Positions 45,333 to 54,659 of a stretch of 64,000 nt of DNA are shown here, one piece after another. The DNA lies in NCBI GenBank assembly GCA_013298025.1, contig JAAFJE010000015.1, forward strand, positions 102,474-166,473, in the 5' to 3' direction. Numbering within the stretch: position 1 is the stretch's first letter; every line of letters starts with the position of its first letter. Position numbers and translations under genes: made by a program. This DNA is from Cytophagales bacterium (lineage in GTDB: Bacteria; Bacteroidota; Bacteroidia; Cytophagales; Spirosomataceae). Below the pieces are notes generated by a model, which was not told where the DNA came from, did no database searches, and worked only from the letters and a program-made list of their open reading frames with translations.

Positions 45333-48300
45333 ATGGCACAGTCTCCTATTACGCCGCTTTTGAGCCGAATTGAAGCATACAAACGTAAATTTTATTTAAA
45401 CCGTTTAGTCAAAGGCCTCATCACTTCTTCGGCGGTGATATTATCAGCCTTTCTTGTTTTGAATACGCTAGAATACTTCGGGCATTTTGGAACGACCCCT
45501 CGGGCGGTTTTATTTTTTGCCTTTGTATTAGGCTTTGGTTTGATTTGCTTTTTTTGGATTATCAAACCGCTCATTTTTCTTTATGGCAAACAAAAACCTT
45601 TATCAGACGAAGTAGCAGCCCAGCAAATTGGTCATTTTTTCCCTGAAATTGCCGATAAGCTGCTCAATACCTTACAGCTATCCGCTACGCTCGGTACGCA
45701 ACAAAACGAGCTTTTGTTGGCCTCTATCGAACAAAAATCGCAGCAATTGGGCATCATTCAATTTGCCGATGCTATCAAATTAAATCAAAATAGAAAGTAT
45801 CTAAAATATGCCATTTTGCCTTCTTTAATACTTTTAGTAGTACTGTTGGTATATCCAGCATTTATTACGAAGAGTACCGAAAGGATTGTTCATTTCAAAA
45901 ATGAATACCAAGAAGAAGCACCCTTTCATTTTATTTTAGAAAATAAATCATTACAAGCATTCAAAAACGAAGACTTTAGCATTCGGCTTACCTTGCAGGG
46001 CAATACCTTACCAGAAGCAGTGTATGTACTGCTACAAGAACGTAAGCTCAAAATGGAAAGCCTCGACAACCGCCATTTTACGTTTACCTTTAGTAAAATC
46101 CAAGAAGCCTTCGATTTTCAATTGGAAGCCGCAGGCTTTAAGTCGGGCAATTATGCCGTTGAAATCATCAACAAACCGAGCCTTGCTTTTTTCGATGTAA
46201 ATCTCAATTATCCTGCTTATTTGCACAAAACGAGCGAAACAATGGCCAACTCTGGTAATATCACCGTACCCGAAGGCACCAATATTACATGGGATTTTAA
46301 AGTAAGCGATACCGATGCCATCGACCTGATTTTTGAAAATCCTAAAAAACAATTCTCCGCCGATAAAAAACTCTTGGGTGGTGGTTTCGATTTTACCTAT
46401 AAAGCAAATCAGTCGGGCAATTATACCGTTGTATTACACAACCAATATGCCAGCACCAAAGATGGGATTTCATTCAATTTGCAGGTTATTCCAGATAAAT
46501 ATCCACAACTTAATTTAGAACAATACAAAGACTCTACACTTTACAATTACATGGTGCTAGGAGGGAGCATTGCCGATGATTATGGACTAAGTAAATTAGC
46601 CGTTTACTATAAGGTTATCAGAGAAGGAAAAAATGCCCCTAATACTTATCGCTCCTTCAATATACCTATTCAAAAAAATCAAAGTATTCAGAGCTTTTAT
46701 CAACAATGGAACCTCGACAGTTTGAAGCTCAATCCTTCAGACAAAGTAGAATATTACGTGCAAGTATGGGACAACGACGAGCCTCATGGCTTCAAATCGA
46801 CCCGTTCGAGTATTTTACAATACGCTATTCCAAACAAAAAAACCATTGAAAAAGCGATTGATAATACCGTAGAACAAACCAAAGCCTTGTTGGATAAAAC
46901 CTATGATAAAGCCCAAAAGCTTAGAAAAGAAATCACGTCTTTAGAAAATAGGCTAAAAAATAAAAAGGATTTAGATTTTCAAGACAAGAAACTCATTGAA
47001 GAAATAGCTAAGAAAAAAGAAGATTTGATTTCCGAAATTAAAAAGCTTCAAGAACAAAACCAAAACCTCAACGAACAGCAACAACGCTTCAACGAAACCC
47101 AGCCCGAACAAAAAGCGAAGCTCGAAGCTTTACAAAAATTGATGGAGCAGCTACTCGACCCAGCTACCCAAAAAATTTATGAGGAAATGAAAAAAATGCT
47201 AGAGCAAAATCCAGATGACCCTAAGATTTTAGACCAAATGGATAAACTTCGCAACCGTGAACGCAACATGGAAAAGGAATTGGAACGCTTGCAAAACCTT
47301 TTCAAAAAGATGCAGGTTGACCAAAAATTAGAGAAGTCGATACAAGATTTACAAAAACTAGCAGAAAAAGAAGAGCAACTTTCAGAGCAAAACCAAAACC
47401 TTGATAAGCAAGCAAATGAAGAACAAAAGCAAGCACAACAAGAACAAGTTACCAAAGAGCAAGAAAAGCTTTCACAAGAATTTCAGGATATTCAAAAAGA
47501 ATTGAACGAAGCCGAAAAGCTTAACGACGAAATAAAAAATAGTAATCCTTTAGATTTAGAGAAAAATCTACAGGAAGATATTCGCAAGGAGCAACAAGAA
47601 TCTGTTCAAAAAATGAACCAGAAGCAATCGAAAGCCGCTTCCGACAAACAGAAGAAAGCCGCTAATAAAATGCGTGAACTTTCTAAAAAACTAGAAGATA
47701 TGCAAATGGAAGCTGAAATGAAGAGCAATATGGAAAACATGGATGATTTGCGTGCTATTCTCGAAAATTTGGTAAAGCTGTCATTCGACCAAGAAAAGCT
47801 CATGAAAGACTTTAGAGGCGTGAATCCATCAGACCCTCGTTTTATCAAATTGGCCCAAGAGCAAGTGAATTTGCAAGATGATGCCAAAATAGTAGAAGAC
47901 AGCCTATATGCTTTGGCAAAACGAGTATTACAAATAGAGTCGGTGATTACCCGTGAATTGACCAATATGAAGTCTTATATGGGTGATGCAGTAAAGTTAA
48001 TCAAAGATAGAAGAATGTCTCAAATCAGTGCCAAACAACAATTCTCTATGGCATCTATCAACAATTTGGCCTTGCTTCTTTCAGATGTATTGAAACAAAT
48101 GCAAGAAAACCAACAACAAATGATGATGATGAGTAGTGGCAAAAAGAAAAGTAGCAAGCCTAACCAACAACAAGGCTTGGGCAAACGCCAAGAGATGCTC
48201 AACCAGCAAATGCAACAATCGCTTCAAAAAGGGCAACAAGGAGGGAAGAGTCTTTCGGAAGAATTAGCCAAAATGGCTAGAGAACAAGCCCAAATCAGAA

Positions 48301-48680
48301 AAATGCTACAACAATTTTTAGATAATAATAAAGGCACAGAAAAAGGGAATAAACTAGGAAATGAGGTAAAAGAGTTGATGAAGAAAATGGAAGAGTCTGA
48401 AACAGATTTGGTCAACAAGCGACTAAACCCTAATCTTATCAACCGTCAAAAAGAAGTATTAACCCGTTTGCTCGAATCGGAAAAAGCCATGCAAGAACAA
48501 GAAGAAGACCAAAAACGCAAAGCTGAAACAGCCAATAGCTATGCCAAGAAAGTTCCTCCGCAGTTCCAACAGTACGTAAAAGATAAGCAAAAGCAAACGG
48601 AATTACTCAAAACCGTGCCACCCAATCTTAATCCCTATTACAAACAACAAGTGGACGCTTATTTCAAACGAATCCAATAA
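45333..48680 (+). CDS. DUF4175 family large coiled-coil membrane protein
   Basis: 1115 residues. Three transmembrane helices near the N-terminus (about 28-48, 60-84 and 155-173) are followed by a periplasmic beta-rich region (about 190-500) and then a very long Gln/Lys/Glu-rich coiled coil (about 510-1060, e.g. 'KLQEQNQNLNEQQQRFNETQ'). This order matches the DUF4175 proteins common in Bacteroidota, which have no known function. A Gln/Met-rich patch ('KQMQENQQQMMMMSSG') lies near 925. A hairpin terminator follows. Confidence 0.82.
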   Translation: MAQSPITPLLSRIEAYKRKFYLNRLVKGLITSSAVILSAFLVLNTLEYFGHFGTTPRAVLFFAFVLGFGLICFFWIIKPLIFLYGKQKPLSDEVAAQQIGHFFPEIADKLLNTLQLSATLGTQQNELLLASIEQKSQQLGIIQFADAIKLNQNRKYLKYAILPSLILLVVLLVYPAFITKSTERIVHFKNEYQEEAPFHFILENKSLQAFKNEDFSIRLTLQGNTLPEAVYVLLQERKLKMESLDNRHFTFTFSKIQEAFDFQLEAAGFKSGNYAVEIINKPSLAFFDVNLNYPAYLHKTSETMANSGNITVPEGTNITWDFKVSDTDAIDLIFENPKKQFSADKKLLGGGFDFTYKANQSGNYTVVLHNQYASTKDGISFNLQVIPDKYPQLNLEQYKDSTLYNYMVLGGSIADDYGLSKLAVYYKVIREGKNAPNTYRSFNIPIQKNQSIQSFYQQWNLDSLKLNPSDKVEYYVQVWDNDEPHGFKSTRSSILQYAIPNKKTIEKAIDNTVEQTKALLDKTYDKAQKLRKEITSLENRLKNKKDLDFQDKKLIEEIAKKKEDLISEIKKLQEQNQNLNEQQQRFNETQPEQKAKLEALQKLMEQLLDPATQKIYEEMKKMLEQNPDDPKILDQMDKLRNRERNMEKELERLQNLFKKMQVDQKLEKSIQDLQKLAEKEEQLSEQNQNLDKQANEEQKQAQQEQVTKEQEKLSQEFQDIQKELNEAEKLNDEIKNSNPLDLEKNLQEDIRKEQQESVQKMNQKQSKAASDKQKKAANKMRELSKKLEDMQMEAEMKSNMENMDDLRAILENLVKLSFDQEKLMKDFRGVNPSDPRFIKLAQEQVNLQDDAKIVEDSLYALAKRVLQIESVITRELTNMKSYMGDAVKLIKDRRMSQISAKQQFSMASINNLALLLSDVLKQMQENQQQMMMMSSGKKKSSKPNQQQGLGKRQEMLNQQMQQSLQKGQQGGKSLSEELAKMAREQAQIRKMLQQFLDNNKGTEKGNKLGNEVKELMKKMEESETDLVNKRLNPNLINRQKEVLTRLLESEKAMQEQEEDQKRKAETANSYAKKVPPQFQQYVKDKQKQTELLKTVPPNLNPYYKQQVDAYFKRIQ

Positions 48681-48683
48681 ATC

Positions 48684-48712
48684 AAAGCCATCCGTTACAG
48701 GATGGCTTTTTT
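48684..48712 (+). terminator. Terminator after DUF4175 gene
   Basis: AAAGCCATCC (48684-48693) pairs with GGATGGCTTT (48700-48709), 6-base loop GTTACA, followed by a run of T. Confidence 0.85.
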
Positions 48713-48754
48713 AGTCTTTAAACAATTGATTTTCACTTGCTAAATTTTATCTAT

Positions 48755-48762
48755 TATCTTTG
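48755..48762 (+). promoter_or_regulatory. ybeY promoter -7 box
   Basis: TATCTTTG exactly matches TAnnTTTG and lies about 100 bases before ybeY. The nearest TTG (48737-48739) is 15 bases upstream, shorter than usual spacing. Confidence 0.45.
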
Positions 48763-48860
48763 CACTTATCTTTATTCCTACGTGTTTATACAGCGTAGGT
48801 TATGAAGGCATCTGCGTCTATTCTTTTCACAATACGGCATTCATTTTTGATGAGAAATCT

Positions 48861-49292
48861 ATGATTCATTTTTTCACAGAAGACGTAAAATTTACGCTTC
48901 CACACAAACTTAAAACCAAAAACTGGCTAAAACAGGTTGCTGAAAAAGAAGGATTTAAGCTCGGTGAGCTCAACTATATCTTTTGCTCTGACGACTACTT
49001 ACACGAGATAAACGTAACGTATTTAGACCACGATACCCTTACCGACATCATTACTTTCGACAACTCAGAAAGCGAAGGTACCATCGAAGGAGATATTTTT
49101 ATTAGTATCGAAAGGGTAGAAGACAACGCCAAAGATTTAGGCATAGCACTCAGCGACGAACTACCAAGGGTATTGGTTCACGGGCTGCTACACCTTTGTG
49201 GCTATGATGACCATACCGACGAAGAAGAAGCGGCTATGCGAAACCTAGAGTCGAATTATATACTGCTTTATCGCAGCGATTTTATCAAATAA
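48861..49292 (+). CDS. ybeY: rRNA maturation RNase YbeY
   Basis: 143-residue zinc-dependent endoribonuclease for 16S rRNA 3'-end maturation and ribosome quality control. The metal site H-x3-H-x5-H is 'HGLLHLCGYDDH' near residue 105-116, and 'HDTLTDIITFDNSE' is the conserved loop. Length is normal. It precedes mnmG by 155 bp, a stretch that contains a parS-like sequence. Confidence 0.95.
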   Translation: MIHFFTEDVKFTLPHKLKTKNWLKQVAEKEGFKLGELNYIFCSDDYLHEINVTYLDHDTLTDIITFDNSESEGTIEGDIFISIERVEDNAKDLGIALSDELPRVLVHGLLHLCGYDDHTDEEEAAMRNLESNYILLYRSDFIK

Positions 49293-49307
49293 ATCATTTT
49301 AAAAAAA

Positions 49308-49323
49308 CTCTCCACGTGGAACA
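49308..49323. promoter_or_regulatory. parS-like site upstream of mnmG
   Basis: CTCTCCACGTGGAACA matches the ParB-binding consensus form TGTTCCACGTGGAACA at 13 of 16 positions; the right half-site is perfect and the core CCACGTGG is symmetric. It is intergenic, between ybeY and mnmG. Other CACGTG sequences in the window lie inside genes and fit less well. Confidence 0.45.
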
Positions 49324-49447
49324 CTTGCGTTTTTCCACAGGTGTTACACAACACAAATAGCACGCAAATAATAATGTATTTATAGCTAAAAATACATTTT
49401 AAAAACAAAAAAAGGCTAATAAAACAAATCAATATAGATATACAACC

Positions 49448-51310
49448 ATGTATAGTAACTATGACATAATAGTAGTAGGAGCAGGTCATGCCGGTTGTGA
49501 AGCCGCTTATGCTGCGGCAACGATGGGTTCTAAAGTGCTTTTAGTAACGATGAATATGAATACCATTGCCCAGATGTCGTGCAACCCAGCCATGGGTGGC
49601 GTAGCAAAAGGACAAATCGTTAGAGAGATAGATGCACTAGGAGGGATGTCTGGAATTATTTCTGACAAAACCATGATTCAATTTAGAATGTTGAATCGTT
49701 CTAAAGGCCCCGCCATGTGGTCGCCAAGATGCCAGTCTGATCGAATGCGTTTTGCAGAAGAATGGCGATTAGCCTTAGAAGGAAACCATAACATAGATTT
49801 TTGGCAAGAAATGGTTTCGGGCTTGCTCATCGAAAACGATAGCGTAGTAGGCGTAAAAACCCAACTTGGCATAGAATTTAGAGCCAAAGCGGTAGTACTA
49901 ACCAACGGAACATTTTTGAATGGACTGATTCATATTGGAGAAAAAAACTTCGGTGGCGGACGTACCGCCGAAGGAAAAGCCACAGGTATTACCGAGCAAC
50001 TTGTATCGTTGGGCTTTGAGGCAGGCCGTATGAAAACAGGTACGCCCCCAAGGGTTGATGGACGTAGCCTAGACTACAGCAAGATGGAAGAGCAAAAAGG
50101 CGATGAGCTTCCCGGTAAATTTTCTTACATGGATACCCAAGCCCTTACGCATCAACGAAGCTGCTGGATTACCTATACCAACCAAGAAGTACACGAAGTA
50201 TTGAAAACAGGTTTTGAAAAATCTCCGATGTTTGCTGGTCGTATCAAAGGCCTAGGCCCACGCTACTGCCCATCGGTAGAAGATAAAATCAATCGCTTTG
50301 CCGATAAGGAACGCCACCAAATTTTTGTCGAGCCCGAAGGATGGAATACAGTAGAAGTATATGTGAATGGTTTTTCTACTTCACTTCCAGAAGATGTGCA
50401 GTACGCAGCGTTGAAAAAAATTCCAGGGTTTGAAAATGTCAGGATGTTCAGGCCAGGCTATGCCATCGAGTATGATTTCTTTCCTCCAACGCAATTGACC
50501 CAAACCCTAGAAACCAAACTGATTCAAAACCTTTTCTTTGCTGGACAAATCAACGGCACAACAGGCTACGAAGAAGCGGCTTGTCAGGGTTTAATGGCAG
50601 GTATCAATGCACATCAAAAAGCACAGCAAAAAGACCCGTTTGTTTTATCAAGGTCTGAAGCCTACATTGGCGTGTTGATTGACGACCTCATCAACAAAGG
50701 TACAGAAGAGCCTTACCGTATGTTTACGTCGAGAGCCGAATACAGGACTTTACTTAGACAAGACAATGCCGACATCAGACTTACAGCCAAAGGATATGCT
50801 CTTGGACTTGCCTCAGAAGAAAGATGGCATAAGGTTGAGGCAAAAATAAACCAAACCAATACTTTAATCGAAGCTTTAAAAACCAAAAAGGTAAAACCCA
50901 CAGAAGTCAACGAAGCTTTAGAAAACATAGGTACAGCCCAACTACGAGAAGGAACATCGTTGCTCAATTTGCTTAAACGCCCCAACGTAAACATAGCAAA
51001 CCTTCGCACGATGACCGCCGAGCTAGAAACATTTTTCCAAACCTTTAGCGAGGAAATCCTAGAACAAGCCGAAATCAATATTAAATACGAAAGCTATATA
51101 GAAAAAGAACAGCAGATGGTCGATAAAATGCAGAAACTAGAAGACCTCGCCATTCCTGCCGATTTTGATTATGGTAAGCTTTCCGCTATTTCGATTGAGG
51201 GAAGACAAAAGCTTGGAAAAATCAGACCAGCTACCATCGGACAAGCCTCTCGCATCAGTGGCGTATCGGCATCAGATATTTCGGTACTGATGGTTTTTAT
51301 GGGTCGATAA
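49448..51310 (+). CDS. mnmG: tRNA uridine-5-carboxymethylaminomethyl modification enzyme MnmG (GidA)
   Basis: 620-residue FAD protein that, with MnmE, modifies wobble uridine 34 of several tRNAs. The FAD motif 'DIIVVGAGHAGCEAAYAAA' is at residues 6-24; 'MSCNPAMGGVAKGQIVREID', 'GTPPRVDGRSLDYSKMEEQ' and 'GQINGTTGYEEAACQGLMAG' are the family signatures. The C-terminal helical tRNA-binding domain ends 'ISGVSASDISVLMVFM'. The old name gidA reflects its frequent location beside oriC, which matters here because a DnaA-box cluster lies 3-5 kb downstream. Confidence 0.97.
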   Translation: MYSNYDIIVVGAGHAGCEAAYAAATMGSKVLLVTMNMNTIAQMSCNPAMGGVAKGQIVREIDALGGMSGIISDKTMIQFRMLNRSKGPAMWSPRCQSDRMRFAEEWRLALEGNHNIDFWQEMVSGLLIENDSVVGVKTQLGIEFRAKAVVLTNGTFLNGLIHIGEKNFGGGRTAEGKATGITEQLVSLGFEAGRMKTGTPPRVDGRSLDYSKMEEQKGDELPGKFSYMDTQALTHQRSCWITYTNQEVHEVLKTGFEKSPMFAGRIKGLGPRYCPSVEDKINRFADKERHQIFVEPEGWNTVEVYVNGFSTSLPEDVQYAALKKIPGFENVRMFRPGYAIEYDFFPPTQLTQTLETKLIQNLFFAGQINGTTGYEEAACQGLMAGINAHQKAQQKDPFVLSRSEAYIGVLIDDLINKGTEEPYRMFTSRAEYRTLLRQDNADIRLTAKGYALGLASEERWHKVEAKINQTNTLIEALKTKKVKPTEVNEALENIGTAQLREGTSLLNLLKRPNVNIANLRTMTAELETFFQTFSEEILEQAEINIKYESYIEKEQQMVDKMQKLEDLAIPADFDYGKLSAISIEGRQKLGKIRPATIGQASRISGVSASDISVLMVFMGR

Positions 51311-51316
51311 AACAAA

Positions 51317-51354
51317 AGCAAAAAAGCATTGGAAGTTTCCAATGCTTTTTTGCT
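51317..51354 (+). terminator. Terminator after mnmG
   Basis: 18-bp arms (51317-51334 and 51337-51354) with central GCATTGGAA / TTCCAATGC and flanking A and T runs; typical intrinsic terminator 6 bases after the stop. Confidence 0.85.
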
Positions 51355-51401
51355 AAAAAGAAACTGTGGAATATGAGCAAAGCAAAAAAAATATTCTTTT
51401 G

Positions 51402-51409
51402 TATCTTTG
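51402..51409 (+). promoter_or_regulatory. Methyltransferase gene promoter -7 box
   Basis: TATCTTTG, a perfect TAnnTTTG, 22 bases before the ATG; leader would be short (about 15 bases). No clear -33 TTG. Confidence 0.45.
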
Positions 51410-51431
51410 TTCAAACTAAACACTGATACCA

Positions 51432-52325
51432 ATGCTAGAGTACATAAAAGAATGCCCCGTATGTAAACATACCCAAACCACCGATTTCCTTACTTGTCAA
51501 GACCATACCGTTAGTAAAGCTTTTTTTTCTATCGTTGCCTGTCAGCAATGTGGCTTTACATTTACCAATCCTCGACCAACCGCCGATGCCATAGGCAAGT
51601 ACTACCAATCCGAAGCATATATTTCTCATAGCAATACCTCCAAGGGGCTTATTGCCAAATTGTACCACACTGTTAGAAACATTACCCTCAAAGGGAAAGT
51701 AAAGCTTATCGAAAGCTTGTGTCCGCAAAAAGGAAAACTCCTCGACATTGGTTGCGGTACAGGGATGTTTATCCAAGCAGCACAGCAGCATGGCTGGCAA
51801 GTAGCAGGCATAGAACCCAGCGACGACGCTAGGGCTTTAGCCGAACAAATCAACCAGACAAAAATAGAGCCTGCTATTCTTTCGGCGTTTCCTCAACAAA
51901 CTTTCCAAATCATTACCATGTGGCACGTACTAGAACACGTGCATTTGTTGAACGAAACAATTGATTGGCTTTTTGAAAAACTTGCCCCCAACGGAAAAGT
52001 CATTATCGCTGTTCCTAACCACGAATCGTTCGATGCCCAAACCTACCAAAGCCACTGGGCAGCCTACGACGTACCAAGACACCTCTACCATTTTTCACAA
52101 AAAAGTATTCAACAGCTTTTTCAACAGCATGGGTTTGGCTTGGTCAAAACAGTGCCAATGAAATTCGATTCTTTTTATGTGAGTATGTTATCCACAAAAT
52201 ACAAATATGGCAACACCAATTACCTAGAGTCGTTGGTCAAAGGCTTACAGTCGAATCTAAAAGGTGCAGCCAATCAACACAACTATTCGAGTATTGTGTA
52301 TATTTTTGAAAAAACCTCCGCATAG
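51432..52325 (+). CDS. Class I SAM-dependent methyltransferase with zinc-ribbon N-terminus
   Basis: 297 residues. N-terminal zinc ribbon with Cys pairs 'CPVCKHTQ' and 'CQQCGFTFTNPRP' (about 8-45), then a Rossmann methyltransferase domain with motif I 'KLLDIGCGTGMFIQAAQQHG' (about 98-117), 'MWHVLEHVHLLNETI' and 'KVIIAVPNHESF'. This domain order (Methyltransf_23 type) is common for small-molecule or sugar methylation enzymes. The substrate is unknown. A perfect DnaA box lies inside the gene at 52188-52196. Confidence 0.88.
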   Translation: MLEYIKECPVCKHTQTTDFLTCQDHTVSKAFFSIVACQQCGFTFTNPRPTADAIGKYYQSEAYISHSNTSKGLIAKLYHTVRNITLKGKVKLIESLCPQKGKLLDIGCGTGMFIQAAQQHGWQVAGIEPSDDARALAEQINQTKIEPAILSAFPQQTFQIITMWHVLEHVHLLNETIDWLFEKLAPNGKVIIAVPNHESFDAQTYQSHWAAYDVPRHLYHFSQKSIQQLFQQHGFGLVKTVPMKFDSFYVSMLSTKYKYGNTNYLESLVKGLQSNLKGAANQHNYSSIVYIFEKTSA

Positions 52326-52532
52326 CCTTTTGCCATTTATCCACATTTTTAAGATACAAAATAGACTTATCCACATATTTATCAACAACCCTCGATGGTA
52401 TATCACCGTCGAGGGTTTATTTTTGTCGAAAAAAAATTTTCTAATTATTTCTAAATAAGTCATAAAATCTAACGTTGTGACTAGCATCAGCGTAGTCGTC
52501 GATTTTATCCACAAAGTTTTCAACATATACAC
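52326..52532. other. Intergenic region with three perfect DnaA boxes
   Basis: 207 bases holding TTATCCACA at 52337-52345, 52367-52375 and 52505-52513, all on the plus strand, plus TTATCAACA at 52379-52387. It also has a short GC dyad (ACCCTCGATGG / CCGTCGAGGGT, about 52387-52417) that could end transcription of the methyltransferase gene. Confidence 0.6.
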
Positions 52533-54176
52533 ATGAAAGGAATACACATAGTATTGATAACTTTTTTAGCTTTCATTTTTACCGAAATGCTATTGAGTTG
52601 TGCCCAAATTGTAGCCCCCACAGGAGGCAAAAAAGATACCTTAGCCCCCAAATTGGTTCGGAGTTTTCCAGTAAATCAAAGTAAAACTTTTAGAGGAAAA
52701 ATGGTAGAGCTACAATTCGATGAATATACCAATGTGGATAACATCCAACAACAACTACTCATTACGCCCAACATCGAAGGAAGCTACAGCCATAAAATTA
52801 TGCCCAAAGGTGTGCGTGTAACATTCGACCAACCTTTCAGAGAAAATACCACCTATAGCCTCAATTTTAGAGAAGCCATCAAAGACATCACCGAACGCAA
52901 CCCCGCCAAAAACGTAAGGATTGTTTTTAGTACAGGCAATGTCATCGACTCTATCAGGGTAGAAGGAAATGTGGTAGATATGTTTGAAGACAAAGCCGTA
53001 CTCGACGCAACTGTCGGGTTGTATGTGTATTCAGACACGCTCACGCCAACCAAAATCAAACCATACTATTTCACCAAAACCGATAGCAGTGGGCATTTCG
53101 TTATCGAAAACATCAAGGCAGGAAAGTATCGGGTATTTGCCGTAACCGATGGCAACAATAATTTGCTTTTCGACGAAACCAAAGAAAAAATTGGCTTTAT
53201 CACCGATACCCTCAACCTCGAAGAAAACAAAACCAATATCAGCCTTTACTTGGCTCGTATCAACAACGTAGCCGTGAAAGTGCTGAAAACAAGAGCAACC
53301 GCCAACTATTACTATATAGAATTGAATAGGGGAATCAAGCAAACAAAAATCCAGTTTGAGAAAAAGGAAGATTCTTTGACTTACCAATTAGAAAACCCTC
53401 GAACGCTCAAAATATATAATACGAAAGGAACAGCCAACGATACCACCAAGGTAAAACTCATCTTGACCGACTCTTTAGACAGAACCGTAAATATCGACCA
53501 GAAAATACGTTTTCGTCCGAAAGGAAAAAAAGAAGAAAGTGTCAAAGAATCTTTTAAATACGATATTACACCAAGAGTAGGCGACGACATAGATTTGAAA
53601 GAAATGCCTTATACCATCGTATTTAATAAACCTATCAAATATTTCGACCCTAGCAAAATTCAAATTCTGAACGATACCCTCAAACAAGTACCGCTCAAAG
53701 CCGAGGACTTTACTTGGAACGAAGGCAAAACAGAACTTCGGTTCAAACCGCAAAATCCGATAAAACCCAAAGAACAGGTAGAACTCCGCATTGCCAAAGA
53801 AACCTTTATTTCTATCGAAAACGACACCAATAGTACTGTCAAAAATCTTTATCCGCTCCGTGACCCCGAAAACTACGGCGTGATTGCAGGGAAAGTGACC
53901 AACCCTAGTAAGAAAGATTGTATCGTACAAATCCTCAACGAAAACCGAGAGCTTGTAAGAGAGCTTTTTATGAAAGGTACGGGTACTTATACCTTCGACT
54001 ACCTCAAAGCTGGGCAATATACCCTTCGGCTGATTGTGGATAACAACGGAAATAAGCGTTGGGATAGCGGTAGCCTCGAAAAAAATCAATTGCCCGAAAG
54101 TGTTTTACATATAAAAGACAAAATCAAGCTCAAACAAAACTTTGAATTGTCGGGATTCGACTTCCAAGTGGAATAG
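52533..54176 (+). CDS. Ig-like domain lipoprotein (SbsA/Big_5 type)
   Basis: 547-residue predicted lipoprotein: lipobox 'LLSC' with Cys23, followed by 'VAPTGGKKDTLAPKLVRSFP', the usual start of Bacteroidota Big_5 proteins. An Ig-like domain covers about 35-135 ('VTFDQPFRENTTYSLNFREA'), then a carboxypeptidase-regulatory-like fold ('GKYRVFAVTDGNNNLLFDET', about 190-235), a second Ig-like part (about 340-450) and a similar terminal module. Function unknown; outer membrane or periplasm. Two perfect DnaA boxes lie inside (52733-52741 and 54035-54043). Confidence 0.8.
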   Translation: MKGIHIVLITFLAFIFTEMLLSCAQIVAPTGGKKDTLAPKLVRSFPVNQSKTFRGKMVELQFDEYTNVDNIQQQLLITPNIEGSYSHKIMPKGVRVTFDQPFRENTTYSLNFREAIKDITERNPAKNVRIVFSTGNVIDSIRVEGNVVDMFEDKAVLDATVGLYVYSDTLTPTKIKPYYFTKTDSSGHFVIENIKAGKYRVFAVTDGNNNLLFDETKEKIGFITDTLNLEENKTNISLYLARINNVAVKVLKTRATANYYYIELNRGIKQTKIQFEKKEDSLTYQLENPRTLKIYNTKGTANDTTKVKLILTDSLDRTVNIDQKIRFRPKGKKEESVKESFKYDITPRVGDDIDLKEMPYTIVFNKPIKYFDPSKIQILNDTLKQVPLKAEDFTWNEGKTELRFKPQNPIKPKEQVELRIAKETFISIENDTNSTVKNLYPLRDPENYGVIAGKVTNPSKKDCIVQILNENRELVRELFMKGTGTYTFDYLKAGQYTLRLIVDNNGNKRWDSGSLEKNQLPESVLHIKDKIKLKQNFELSGFDFQVE

Positions 54177-54659
54177 TATCCACAAAATGTGGATAAGTCG
54201 CTTTTTTCGGTGTATTACTCCCTAAAAGCTGTGGATAAATAGGGGTAAAATGCCTCTTTTAATGTGGATAGTTTCGAGAGAAATGTGGAAATAAAGTTAT
54301 CCACAAAAACAAACCAATTTAATCCACAAGTTATACAGTACCAAAAGCCGACTTATCCCCGAATAATACACCAAATCCACAAGGCTCACTTATCCACACT
54401 AGAAACCTGTGGATAAGTACCATTTTTTGTTAATTTGCTTATTTTCAAATAAATAATCGTGTATAAATAGGCATTTTATTGTTTATAACTTTTAACTTAT
54501 TAACAATTAGATGTGAAACAATTTTTCCACAGAAGTAATCCACAAATCCACAGCATAATAGAGATAATAGATTCTTTTCTTTTTAAAAATTTAAAAAAAT
54601 AAAAACTATTATATTAATGTTATGTTGAAAAGTCTGATTGCTTAAAACGCCTGAAAAAA
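54176..54659. other. Candidate chromosomal replication origin (oriC): DnaA-box cluster and AT-rich region
   Basis: A 483-base gene-free region. Perfect TTATCCACA boxes: 54297-54305 and 54390-54398 forward; 54188-54196, 54230-54238 and 54408-54416 reverse. One-mismatch boxes: 54176-54184, 54263-54271, 54320-54328, 54523-54531 and 54536-54544. From 54420 to 54520 the sequence is almost free of G and C and could be the unwinding element; a second AT tract runs 54576-54615. The box cluster next to such a tract is the standard bacterial oriC plan. Eleven more perfect boxes lie within 2.1 kb on either side. Confidence 0.75.

Noticed and set aside
45333..48680. DUF4175 protein as an SMC-like or chromosome-organising factor near the origin
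   Set aside because: The coiled coil is tempting, but there are N-terminal membrane helices and no ATPase motifs.
53475..54089. 204-codon minus-strand frame
   Set aside because: Antisense to the Ig-like lipoprotein gene; Phe/Val-rich shadow without family features.
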